From Humulus lupulus (Eukaryota; Streptophyta; Magnoliopsida; Rosales; Cannabaceae), in the NCBI RefSeq assembly GCF_963169125.1, contig NC_084802.1:31154107-31218106 (forward strand): DNA of 64,000 nucleotides. The letters run 5' to 3'. The position numbers and the translations under genes were made by a program. This document shows positions 1 through 10,796 of the stretch, piece after piece (position 1 is the first letter of the stretch; each line of letters begins with the position of its first letter). The notes under the pieces are model-generated. The model was not told where the DNA came from. It worked only from the letters and a program-made list of their open reading frames with translations, and did not search any database.

Positions 1-319
1 AGAAGAAGAGGGCTTAGGGAAGAGGATCCTTTTTTCTTTTCTGACTTCTAAATCGTTTGAGATTAGAGTTATCATATCAATCACATTGTATTGTTCTTCA
101 GAGGTTGGTGAAACTCATTGAACCCTAGTTCTTTGATCATTCCCTTTGATTTTATATCAATAACAATCTAAGTGGACGTAGGTTATTACCAGATCCTGGG
201 GCCGAACCACTATAAAATATCGTGTTCTTATTATTTTCGTCATCACGTTCTTTTCAACGCATTCATCCACGTCAAGCGTATTTTGACTCCGTGTCAATTG
301 CCCAAAATCAGGGTCAACA
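1..319 (+). repeat. Tat-1 5' LTR (3' part only)
   Basis: This is the last 319 bp of the 5' LTR, colinear with 11078-11396. It ends GGGTCAACA, giving the CA end, three bases before the primer-binding site. The promoter TATA box lies just outside the window; its copy in the 3' LTR is at 11071. Confidence 0.93.
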
Positions 320-322
320 TTC

Positions 323-340
323 TGGTGCTTTCATTGAGAG
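323..340 (+). promoter_or_regulatory. Tat-1 primer-binding site
   Basis: TGGTGCTTTCATTGAGAG starts 4 nt after the LTR end. The same 18-mer sits at the same place in Tat-2 (18760) and Tat-3 (46495). It is not the usual initiator-Met site. Its complement ends in CCA, has C at tRNA position 61 and can form a T-arm and acceptor end. From memory I suspect a Thr tRNA, with low certainty. Confidence 0.8.
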
Positions 341-367
341 GTTGATATATCACCGTTGAGAAAACCA

Positions 368-3308
368 ATGGCAAAAACTGCAAGGAAAACTGGACAGGTG
401 GCCGCCGCTGCACCATCAAACCCGCCTCCTCCTCCTCCTCCTGCAAGCGTGGCTGAGGATGAGCCACATTTGGACTTTGAGGAGGAAGAAATGGATGACG
501 CGACGCTGAAGAGTACTCTGGGGGCGTTGCATGAAGAGCTGGCTAATCTGATGGCCAGCCAGGAAAGTGCTGCCGAAATCATGGCGCGGCAGCAGCAAGA
601 GATTGAACGGCAGCACGCGGAGTTAAGTGAGAGGCAGGCAGAGATGGACCATCGCGAGAGCGTAGCCATGGCAGCCCTCGAGGCAGCCTTGCAATTGGCT
701 AGGAATCAGGCTACACCCGCCTCGCAGCCTGATCAACCTGCGAATGGGCCACCCCACAGGGGTCCCAATCCTAGTCCGCCTATCCAACCCTCGAGCCCAC
801 AAAGGCCCGAGCAGCCACCAGCGCCTCAGGACGATGTCCCTCTAGGAGACCCTGAGGCACAGCCTCCTTCCCGAGCTGGTCGTGGTAATCCTCTGCAGCA
901 GAGGCAGAATAGGACCGAGCATCAGCCTCGTAGTCCTAGACGCCATAGGGGCGACGAGCCGAACCTTCCGAATAGAGGACAGCATCCTCCTGGTAACAGG
1001 AGGAACTCAGAGTTAGGCTCTACGGTCCGAGGTCCCCCACGGCACGATAATGCATGGGGACCTAATGACCAACGCAGGCCACCCTCTAACGCTCGGGACG
1101 TTTCAGCCCGGGAGGGAAATTGAGGGAACAGTCGATCCCGTCATAGCCAATCGCAATTCAGAGACGGCAATGGTTATGATGAGGCCGATTCCGGCAGGGG
1201 AAATGCCGGTCAGAGGAATGACGAAAGAGGTGGAAACAAGAATCAACCACCTCAAGATGACCAACCTGGCAGACGGGACGCTGGGGGGCAATCCAGGCAA
1301 AATAACGTCTTCAATCGGCTCGGAGGTAGTGAGCAGCGGAGAAGAGATGAGGATTTGAGAGATGTGCTCAATGATCGCCGTGAGCGACATGGCGAGAACA
1401 TCCCCCCAGCAACAGAGGCCACAACAATTCCTGTCGCTGTGCAAGCCCAGATAGATGCCCTCAACCAGGCGGTGCAACAGCTGGTCGGGGGAAGAACATC
1501 TTACATCGACCACGACAGGAGGAAAGGCACTCCTTTCGTCCAGAGGATAGCTATGGCAGAGACTCCTAGCAAGTTTAAAATGCCTACGCTTCCGAACTTT
1601 GATGGGTACGGTGACCCGGTATCTCACGTCAATAAGTTTGAGATACAAATGGACATTCAGAAAGTGTCCGAAGATGCTCGGTGCAGGATCTTCCCTGCAA
1701 CACTTTCTGATGCCGCGTAGGAGTGGTTTTTTAAGTTCCCTCCTGCAAGCATAGTTTCCTGGGAGATGTTCATAAGGGAGTTTTACGGACAGTTCTACGC
1801 AGGTCGTGTGCATCCGACCGAGGCAAACCAGCTGGTTGAAATTCGCCAGCAGGATGGAGAATCGCTGAAGGACTACATCCAGCGCTTTATGCGAGCAGCC
1901 GCTGGAGCAAAAATGGTGGGGGAAGAAGGCAAAATGATGGCCATAACCGCAGGGGTTAGGCGTCGCACCCCCCTCTGGAAAAGCCTTCGAAAGGATGGGG
2001 TCAGAACTACCTAGGAATTCTTGGACCGGGCTGATCGTTACATCAAGCTCAAAGATGCCATTGCCGACGATGGAAAGCCTCCAGGCAAGGATAAGAAGGC
2101 TGCCGAGCCCGCCAAAGCCGCCAATGGGTCTAAACCTAACGGCAACGGCAAGGGCAACGGGAATGGTAACGGCAATGACAAGAATGGTGGCAAACGGTCA
2201 TACAATGAGCCTTCCACCTCTGACAATAAACGAGCCAAGGGTAATCGTTATGAACCTCGGTTCACTAACTATACTGCCCTTGTTGAGTCTCGGGGAGAGG
2301 TTTATCAGGCCACGAGTTCCAGCGTGCCTTATAAGAAGCCTACCCCCATTCGAAAGGATATTTCGAAAAGAGACACTACCAAGTTCTGTCGTTATCATAA
2401 CGACTACGGACATGACACCAACGAATGCAACTAGCTGAAGGATGAAATCGAGTTCCTTATTAGACAAGGACACTTGAGAAGATACGTACGAGCCTCGGGA
2501 AATTCCCAACGAGAAGCTCCAGGCGGCAACGAGCAAGCGCCCACACGCCAACGCTCGCCACCTTTGCAGCCTACCCCTGTGACTGGCACACTGTTAACCA
2601 TTTGTGGAGGCCCGCACCTCGCGGGAAATAGCGGAAAGGCCAGGGAATGATATGCTCGAACTCTGCGCCACGACCAGGACATCGAGATGATGACTATGGA
2701 GGACCGCGCGCCAAAAAAGGCTCGATCAGAAGAGGGTGAGATAACCTTCTCTGATAGCGATGCCCAGCATGTCCGGTTCCCACATTCCGATCCGCTGGTT
2801 GTGCATACAAATGGCCAACATGATGGTGAAAAGAGTGCTGGTCGATACAGGAAGTTCGGTCAATATCCTGCATAAGTCTTCGCTGGAACGCATGAAATTG
2901 TCCGTTAAAGACCTAGAGCCTTGCAACCAGAAAATATACGGCTTCTCTGGTGAGGGACTCTCCCCTGCAGGATCAATCAGACTACCAGTGACGACAGGTA
3001 CAGCGCCTGCTACCAGGACATTACTCGCTACTTTTATAGTAGTTGATTGTCCTTCGGCGTACAATGCCGTCATTGGGAGGCCTATACTAGTTGATCTACG
3101 GGCCGTCACCTCTATGTGGCACTTGGCCATGAAATTCCCGATAGACGCAGGGGTAGGACGCGTGTTGGGAAACCAGAGGGAGGCTAGAGAGTGCTATAAT
3201 GCCTCAGTCACGAAGGCGAAAAAGGGAACATCAAAGAGCACTACCTCAGATAGGTTGCAGATGGAAATTGATACACAAGCCCAATCCGGTGATGAAGTCA
3301 CTAAATAG
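368..3308 (+). pseudogene. Tat-1 gag-protease, broken by stops and one frameshift
   Basis: The start ATG at 368 is chosen because the Tat-2 protein begins the same way (Met-Ala-Lys-Thr). The N-terminus is Ala/Pro-rich, followed by a Glu/Gln-rich coiled-coil stretch (about 470-680) and a Pro/Arg-rich linker. A retrotransposon gag domain lies at about 1570-1960, with a YGQFY segment. A basic Asn/Gly/Lys linker precedes a C-x2-H-x4-GH-x4-C zinc-binding motif near 2387-2430. The aspartic protease has its DTGSS active site at 2844. In-frame stops are TGA 1121, TAG 1718, TAG 2012, TAG 2432 and TGA 2648. At 1718 and 2432 Tat-2 has CAG, so these are C-to-T changes; 2012 is also a Gln codon in Tat-2. 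Relative to Tat-2 a net 2-nt loss near 2806 shifts the frame just before the protease. The TAG at 3306 differs from the others because Tat-2 shares it. Confidence 0.88.
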
Positions 3309-3353
3309 GGTGTTGCCCAAAGTGAGGATAAAGATCTAGATCCTCACTTTGGG
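3306..3353 (+). promoter_or_regulatory. Tat-1 in-frame TAG plus hairpin between protease and RT
   Basis: TAG (3306-3308) ends the protease frame. After a 7-nt spacer, GGTGTTG, a perfect 14-bp inverted repeat follows: CCCAAAGTGAGGAT at 3316-3329, a 10-nt loop, and ATCCTCACTTTGGG at 3340-3353. The frame after the TAG is the same as before it and is open into RT. Stop, spacer and stem are conserved at 21665-21712 in Tat-2. The layout resembles retroviral stop-codon readthrough signals. A splicing explanation, as proposed for Ogre elements between protease and RT, remains possible. Confidence 0.7.
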
Positions 3354-6300
3354 GATTTTGAAGAGAACGTTGGACCCGTCGAGGACCTGGAGGAGGTCCA
3401 ACTCGACAAAAAAGACCCGACCAGAGTCGTGAAGGTCGGGAAAAACCTAGAACCAACCACGAAGCATGCACTGGTGGAATTTTTATGGAAGAACCAGGGA
3501 GTCTTTTCCTGGTCGCACAAAGACATGGCTGGGATAGACCCTGCAGTTATCAGCCTTGTCCTGAACATAGACAAGACTTTTCCACTCGTGCAACAAAAAA
3601 GAAGGCTGCTTGATAAAGATCGATCAAGAGCCTTAAAAGAAGAAGTTGAAAGGTTAAAGGAGAATGGGTTCATCAGGGTAGGGTTTTATCCATCGTGGGT
3701 CTCCAATCCAGTGCTGGTTCCCAAGCCTAACGGCAAATGGCGAACCTGCGTAGATTTTATAGACCTCAATAAAGCCTGCCCAAAGGATTGCTTCCCACTC
3801 CCAAGAATCGACCAGTTGGTCGATGCAACTGCAGGACACGAGATCCTCTCCTTCATGGATGCATATTCGGGCTACAACCAGATTAGCATGCATCCCCCTG
3901 ATGAGGATCACACCAGCTTTCAGACCGATACGGGCTTATACTGCTATAAAGTAATGCCCTTCGCACTGAAAAACGCAGGTGCGACTTACCAGCGGTTAGT
4001 TAACCACATGTTTAAAGAATTGATCGGGATAAACATGGAGGTGTATGTGGACGACATGCTGGTAAAGTCTAAGAAGGCAGAAGGACATGTGAAGGATTTA
4101 CAAGAATGTTTTGATGTATTGAACAAGTACCAGATGAAACTAAATCCTCTCAAATGTTCCTTCGGAGTTGGATCAGGGAAGTTTTTGGGGTTCATTGTAA
4201 ATTCAAGAGGAATTGAGGCTAACCCCGACAAGATAAAAGCCATGATCGACATCAAATCGCCAGAAAATATCAAAGATGTACAAAGTTTAACCGGGAGGAT
4301 TGCAGCCCTAAGTAGATTTATTTCAAAATCAACAGACAAATGCGTCCCTTTTTTCAATCTACTTAGGGGCAATAAGAAGTTCGAATGGACAGGGGATTGT
4401 GAGCAAGCTTTTCAGGCCTTGAAAGCACATATGGCACAGCCTCCCATTTTATCCAAGCCGATAGAAGGAGAAACTTTGTTCATTTACCTGGCGATCACAG
4501 AAGTTGCTGCGAGTGCAGTACTAGTGCGAGAGAAAGAAGGCGTACAAAAAGCGGTTTACTATGTAAGTAAGAGGCTGATCGGAGCAGAACTGAGATATGC
4601 ACCCATCAAAAGGTTAGCATATTGCTTAATCCTGGCCTCAAGGAAGCTGTGCCCTTACTTCCAAGCCCATCCTATCACAGTATTGACCGACCAGCCCCTT
4701 CGGCAAGTCCTCCAAAAACCAGAGGCGGCTGGGCGTTTATTAAAATGGGCAGTCGAACTAGGACAGTTTGACATTACATATTCACCGCGAGCAGCAGTAA
4801 AAGGGCAAGTTTTGGCCGATCTTATTGCAGAGTTCACGGAACTCCCAGATAGCGAGCAGTGCGAAAAACCTAGCGCGCCTGAACCTCAAGATGAAGTTCC
4901 TTCGTGGAAATTATTCACGGATGGATCGTCCAACGAATCCCACGCAGGAGTAGGAGTGATATTGATAACGCCAGAAGGGCATCGATTTCACTACGCCATT
5001 AGGTTCGACTTCACCACGTCAAATAATGAAGCCGAATATGAAGCACTCCTCGCCGGATTGAGAATGGTCAAAGACATGAGCATAAAGGCGCTTGATATTT
5101 ACAGTGATTCCGCAGCTGGTAGTGAATCAGGTTCTAGGGGAATATCAAGCGCGAGGCCTAAAAATGGTGGCCTGCTTGAATAAAACAAAAGACCTACTAG
5201 CCCAGTTCACGAAGTATACCCTCCAGCAAATTCTGCGGGATCAGAATTCGAATGCAGATGCTTTAGCCAAACTCGCGAGCGCGAAAGATGCTGATACTTT
5301 GAACATTGTGCCAGTAGAAAGATTGAGTGAACCAAGCATACAAGCAATTGAAGCCAGTCTGGAAATCCGAATGGAGGATACATGGATGGCGCCTTACTTG
5401 GAGTATCTGACAAAAGGTGTACTACCAACAGATAGGAACAAGACCAGAACTCTGCAAAGGCAAGCTGCTAGGTACATACTGGTCGATGGTGTTATGTACA
5501 GAAGAGGATATTCAATGCCATTACTCAGGTGGATTACACCAGAAAAAGCTAAGGAGCTCATGAAAGAGGTACATGAAGGCTTCTGCGGAGACCACGCTGG
5601 GGGGAAAAGTTTGGCAAAAAAGATTCTAAGGCAAGGCTACTTCTGGCCGACTATGAATGAAGATTCAATGGAGTTTGTACGAAAATGCGATAAATGTCAA
5701 AGGTTCTCCAAAATTCCACGAGCAGCTCCAAACGAGTTGAAACAGATGCAAAGTCCGTGGCCTTTTGCAGTATGGGGGATAGATTTGATTGGATCCCTGC
5801 CCACGGGAAAAGGCGGAGTGAAGTACGCAGTTGTGGCAGTTGACTACTTTACCAAATGGGCCGAAGCTGAACTACTCGCTACCATAACAACCAAGAAAGT
5901 TCTTGACTTTGTCATCAAGAACATTGTTTTCCGCTATGGTTTGCTCTGGAAGATTGTTTCAGACAACGGAACCCAATTTGACAGCGACTTATTCACCGAC
6001 TTCTGCGAAAGGCACGGGATTATCAAAAGCTTTTCTTCAGTTGCACATCCACAAGCAAACGGGCAGGTCGAAGCCATGAATAAAACTCTTAAGGACACCC
6101 TGAAGAAGAGGCTTGAAGACGCTAAAGGAGCATGGCCTGAGTAGCTACCTGAATCCTCTGGTCGTATAGAACTTCTCATCGAATTACGATAGGCCATACC
6201 CCATTTTCCTTAGCCTACGGATAAGAGGCCATGTTACCTGTCGAGTTAGATCCCCCCTCACATCGATGCATAACATACGACCAGGGCCAGAATAGCCAAC

Positions 6301-6617
6301 TGATGATGGAGTCCCTAAACTCAATTGACGAAATACGAGAGAAAGCCCAACTCCGAGTTGCTGCTTACCAGCAAAAGGTCGCCCGGTACTTTAACTCGAG
6401 AGTAAAAGAAAGAAAATTCAACGTCAGAGACTTGGTGCTATGACGAGTTTTCTTGAATACCCGCGACCCTACTGCTGGAGTACTCGGACCCAATTGGGAA
6501 GGACCTTACCAGATTGAAGAAGTCCTTCACCCGGGCACCTACAAACTTGCACGCCTAAACGGAGATCTCGTTCCACACTATTGGAATGGAGAACACCTGC
6601 ACAAGTATTATCAGTGA
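3309..6617 (+). pseudogene. Tat-1 pol: RT, RNase H, archaeal-type RNase H, integrase (broken)
   Basis: A segment conserved with Tat-2 leads into reverse transcriptase. Conserved RT blocks include YVDD at 4044-4055. The first RNase H ends near 4840. A second RNase H (about 4905-5290) shows TDGSS, NNEAEYEALLAGL, YSDS and the late ADALAKLAS block, typical of the archaeal-like domain of Tat elements. Integrase has an HHCC zinc-binding region (about 5568-5700) and catalytic D in WGIDLIG, D in VSDNGTQF and E in NGQVEAMNK. Lesions: one extra G at 5112, inside the second RNase H; TAG at 6142 (Gln in Tat-2); a 1-nt loss near 6154; and TGA at 6441 (CGA in Tat-2). The natural end is TGA 6615-6617. RT itself is open from 3309 to 5111. 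Confidence 0.9.
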
Positions 6618-7353
6618 ACAGTCCTTTTTAAAGGACTGGCTTGTATTAAATTTTACTTTTTTACAAGTTTTGGAAAGAGGGTTAGCCACGTTGTATGGCT
6701 AATCGCTTATAAGTGTAAGATCCTTTTTTAGGATCACTCGTAAAGAGATGATTAGTCCATTTTTAATACGAGATTATAAGGGACTGTGCGCAGCCAGTCA
6801 TTCTTGCCAACTTTTGTAAATTTATTTTTACAAGTATTTGTTCATTACGTATGTTGTTTTGCTGTATTACAAGTGTTAAATTTTGCAACGAGCAGAAATG
6901 TTCGCACAGGTCGTGGTCAAGGCAAGTGACCAAGGACCTAAAGCTCCTCGATCACTTGGGGGGCATATAAGGTACATTGATAGCAAAGCGTACCATGAGG
7001 TACGTAAACACATGAACAAAATAAGTGAAATCATGCTTCGGTACTTAGAGCATTTTTCAAAAAAATTTTGAAAAATCAAACCAAAATACTATGCTAAGTT
7101 CGGTCATGCGAACAGGTATTATAATAAAAGAAACATTATAATGTCAAAAAGGCAAACGTTTACACCGCGAGCATTAGTGCTCGGATGTAAATATGAAATT
7201 AAAAGAAAAAGACCTTTACACCGCGAGCAGTATTGCTCGGATGTAATTGTTCAAGCATAAGTAAAAAAGCTGCCCTCGCAGCAATAAAAGAAAAAAAAAA
7301 TTGTCTTTACAAAAAGACCCATGGGCCATAAAAGCTGAAAAAAATAAAAAATA
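6618..7353. other. Tat-1 spacer between convergent pol and antisense gene
   Basis: No coding sequence is seen. Two features recur in Tat-2: an internal TTGGGGGG at 6956-6963, identical to the core of the true PPT, and imperfect hairpins. The hairpins are TTACA-CCGCGAGCA paired with TGCTCGG-TGTAA at 7160-7190 and again at 7216-7246. Sense and antisense transcripts would both end around here, so the hairpins could serve 3'-end formation; that is inference. Confidence 0.6.
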
Positions 7354-9957
7354 TTAATTTTGCTGGGGAGCAGGAGGGTCCTCTGGGTTAGGAGCATTCT
7401 GATCAGCCGGAGGTCCAGCCGCGGCATCAGCAACAGGGGTTTTGGCCTTAGCTTTCTCTTCCGCCTCCAACCGAGTAGCGCATTACGCCATCAGCGTCCT
7501 TTGCAGCCGATCAGAGAGATAGCTAATGTCGGCCTCCCGATTGTGCTTCCAGAAGTCGTAGAAGCAAAGGAAGGTGGCTTCCTTGTACTTCTTCAAAGTT
7601 TTAACTCTGTCCTCCTCGAGCTCGCACACCCGCTCCTCAAGCTTCTTTGCCTCATCCCTGCTGGCAGTCAGATCGAGTGTGAGCTGCTTACACTCTTGGG
7701 TGTTGAGTATGGAATGCTCCTTCCATTTGTGCCGCTCATCGATAGCTTTCTTCAGGGCCCCTTGACTTTCCTGAAGCTCCTGAGTGAGGTTGGCTTGGTC
7801 CTCGCATAACTGCTCGTTCAGCTTGCACAGCTCCTTGTTCTCTTCGAGCAGCTTTTTCTTCTCATCCTCAAGTTCTTGCTTGGACTGGGCAAGCCTGGAG
7901 TCAAAGTTCTGCTCACGAGAAACCAGCGCCCTAGTACGGCGCCAGCCAGCAGTTAGAGACAGCAGTCCCTGAAAACAAAAGAAAAATGGAAAAGTAAGGA
8001 ATAGAAGTCAGAATAAATGATGAAACAACAGAAATTGACTTACGCTGGCTATTTCGTTCAACCCTCGGTTGATAATTTGGTCGGCCTCCATTGAGGCAGT
8101 TTCATTGATGGCGGCCTGGCTGCGTCTGTGCTTTGAGAGCTTGTAGATTCTCTCCCTGGCCGACCCAACCACGAGGCTGGACAGGGAGCCTTCGAATGAG
8201 TTGTCCAGAGTCTCTCTACCAGCGGCCCTAGATAAGGGCTGTGGATTCGCAGGCGCAGGCGAAGACTGTTCGGCGGGAGGCGGAGGTGTCGTGTTCTCCT
8301 TAGAAGGGCCAGCGCCAGGAGCATCCTCTGTTCGGGCCTTCTTTAAGGGAGTCTTACTGCTTTCCCCTCAAGTCCTTTTACTGTCCTTCGGGACAGAAGC
8401 AGCAGTAGCGGTTTGGTAATGCTCAAAAAAGTCATCAGAGTCCATACCTGCGCAAAGGAAAACAATTCGAACAGTTAGATTAAAAGGTCACGAGGAGCAG
8501 AAATCAAAGTGAAAGGATTACAAGTAAAATACCCGAACTACACCTACTGGTCGTAACATTATCTACTGAACTACCTAGCCCCTGGAAGAAATCTGGGTTT
8601 AAAGAAGGGATGTTCCTAAAGTTGCCATCCCCATCAAATAGATGGGAAGGAATTGGCAGATTATTCAAAAACGAGAATGATATACCGTTTACTTCCGACG
8701 AGTCGTCAGACTGGTCGGTAGGCTCAACAGCCTTTTGTTTCCCCTTGCCCTTGGGGACCGACGGTTCTGCTACTCGGTGGGGAACAGCAGGTTCCCTGAT
8801 TGTAACCCCAGTCGGCCTCCTCCTAGGAAGAGGCGCCTGAGGTTGCTGCTCAGGTCCCTGCTCACGTCCCACGCCAGCATGGACACCACCCGCCGCGGGT
8901 TCGCTGGTCGCAGGTGGGGAGCCCTTAAGGCTAGCCAACCTAAGGTTAGCCTCATTGATCAAGTTTTTTACACTCTTAGCCGCATTTGGTGTACTGGCTA
9001 AGAGTGCTGCCCTCGACTCCACTCCTGGAGTGGGGGTCGGGCGCAACCATGGACCTGGAACACAGTGGAACAGTGAAGTATAATGACAAGAAAGATTTAA
9101 AGGGCAAGAACTAGTTTAAGGCTCATAATTTTCCTTACCTCCTCGGGTGAAGGCCAGGTTGTTCGCGGCAATGTCAGGCATAAGGAAGTACTCCATATGA
9201 TACTTCCCCACGTTGGAGATGTGAGTTGTCTCGGACAAGAAGGTGCGTCCGGTCTCCTGGTGGCAAAAGTGGAAAAACCCCGTACCATCTTGGTTGGGGT
9301 TGGACTTGAGATCAAACAGATAATTGACCTCGTGAGGAGAAGGAGCTGGCCATTTCTTGAGTTTATAAAGGATATAGAGCGTGGCCAGCATCCTATACCC
9401 GTTCAGGGTAATTTGAAAAGGGGCTACCCCAAAGTAGTTTACCACCCCTTGGAAAAATGTATGAAGAGGCAGGGTAGCACCCGCCTCGATGTGGTATCTC
9501 GACCAGGCACTACAAGCCCCCCCTGGCAGGTTGGCTTGCTGGTCGATGGAAGGTCTGACTAGGGTTATCCCAGTCAGATTATACTTATTTAAATAGTTGC
9601 TGATCATGCGAATTGTCACCGTACTTGGGGGTACCACATGCCACTCGACAGCCGGCTGGTCGGCATGACGAGGACGAGCACGCCTCTGGACTTCGGTTTC
9701 AGGAGGGAATTCACCTCGACCACTGGTCGAGGGAGCATCAGCAGGAGGCTTACTTGGAGAGTAAGGGTTGCGTCTTTTTCTGGCCTTGGTTTTTGTTCTG
9801 GCCATTTTCTGAGTAGGAGCTAGTGGAGGATTTGGGTTAGAACGTGAGAATGGAATTTTTGGAATTAACGTGGATGGATTCTCTTCACCCTCGAGTAGTT
9901 GGGCCAAGAGTTCGTCTTCGATAGGTCTTTCTCCCCCCCAAGGGTCTTGCATATGAA
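7354..9957 (-). pseudogene. Tat-1 antisense accessory gene: PF04195-like plus coiled-coil protein, four exons
   Basis: Exons, read on the minus strand, are 9957-9139 (ATG at 9952), 9054-8533, 8447-8044 and 7968-7354. Introns are 84, 85 and 75 nt, each GT-AG. The first donor is GAG|GTAAGG and the third is GC|GTAAGT. Coding exons total 2355 nt, exactly 785 codons. Exon 1 has a basic stretch (residues about 51-62) and then a region (about 105-265) resembling the Pfam family PF04195, 'putative gypsy-type transposon', with a PLHTFF...YFG...NGYRMLA pattern. Exons 2-3 are Pro/Ser-rich and basic. Exon 4 is a long Glu/Lys coiled coil. Tat-2 has the same exons and phases. This copy has TGA at 8370-8368 and TAA at 7485-7483, so it is broken. 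An acceptor (TTTGCAG) just before the ATG suggests a leader intron. The protein's function is unknown. Confidence 0.82.
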
Positions 9958-10557
9958 CTGCAAACGGACAATGGAGGAGATAAGACACAATCCACGAAGT
10001 AGTGGGAAAAGCTGGGATAACGTTGCTCATGCCTAAATAACCAGCAGCATCCTAGTCCTACACTAACTTCAACGTGGGTAGTTTAAAAGATGTATGAAAA
10101 CAAAAAGGAAAGAAAAAACGTTTTTTGAAAAGAACCTTTTCGACTTCTAAAGGGCGGGAACAATTTTGGTTTTTTCGCCTAGCTTAAAGATTGAATCTTT
10201 CGTCAACTTAACGTCCCAAATCAGAGATTCTATCTACCAAAGTATTGACCTAACCTATACAGGGCATAAAGAAGCAATTTTACCAAATATTACGCGGTTT
10301 ATACCAAAAACCCTAAAAAACCCTATTCAAGAACACAGATCACAGAGTACAAAAATGGCATGCATGGCGTAATAAAAATCTTAAAGAACGAAGTTCTTGC
10401 CTGAGCGAAAATGAGGATTCGGAGAAAGACAGAAACCTGAATCGGAAGACCTGTGGCAAGACGTCGAACTGGTTTTCGAAGCTCTGAACACTGGTGCAAG
10501 TTCTTGACGATTTTGGCAAAGGTGATGGGTAAAAATTCTTGAAAGAGAAGAAAGACC

Positions 10558-10565
10558 TACTTATA
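10558..10565 (-). promoter_or_regulatory. TATA box of the Tat-1 antisense gene
   Basis: TATAAGTA on the minus strand lies about 600 nt upstream of the antisense ATG. The same octamer is at 28881-28874 in Tat-2, about 650 nt upstream of its ATG. The region between (9958-10557) has no conserved reading frame and is read as 5' leader. Whether the box is used is inference. Confidence 0.5.
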
Positions 10566-10784
10566 GGGAGCGAAGGGACAGCCAAAAGGCGGTAATCATC
10601 ACTTCCTACTTTCGAAACGTGGGGAAGTGTATAAGCCGTCAAAAGTTTCTTTTTGGAAACCGAAAAGACTTGATTAGACATAATTATGTCGCAGTTTTCA
10701 AAAATGCACGGGGACTTTGACAGACGTGGGAAGGTGAACGGTTGTTCCCTTAAGTTTCTTTATTGCTGGTCGCAGTAAACAAAC

Positions 10785-10796
10785 TTGGGGGGCAAA
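10785..10796 (+). promoter_or_regulatory. Tat-1 polypurine tract
   Basis: TTGGGGGGCAAA lies directly before the TG that opens the 3' LTR. Tat-2 has the same 12-mer at 29102-29113, also directly before its LTR. Confidence 0.85.

Noticed and set aside
1103..1813. A 236-residue minus-strand open frame opposite Tat-1 gag
   Set aside because: It is the shadow of the gag frame, is not conserved as protein in Tat-2, and has no recognisable domain.
3306..3308. Treating this TAG as one more random stop
   Set aside because: Unlike the other stops it is shared by Tat-1 and Tat-2 and is followed by a conserved spacer and stem.
7360..7809. A 149-residue plus-strand open frame
   Set aside because: It lies opposite exon 4 of the antisense gene; the coiled-coil reading on the minus strand is conserved with Tat-2, while this frame is not.
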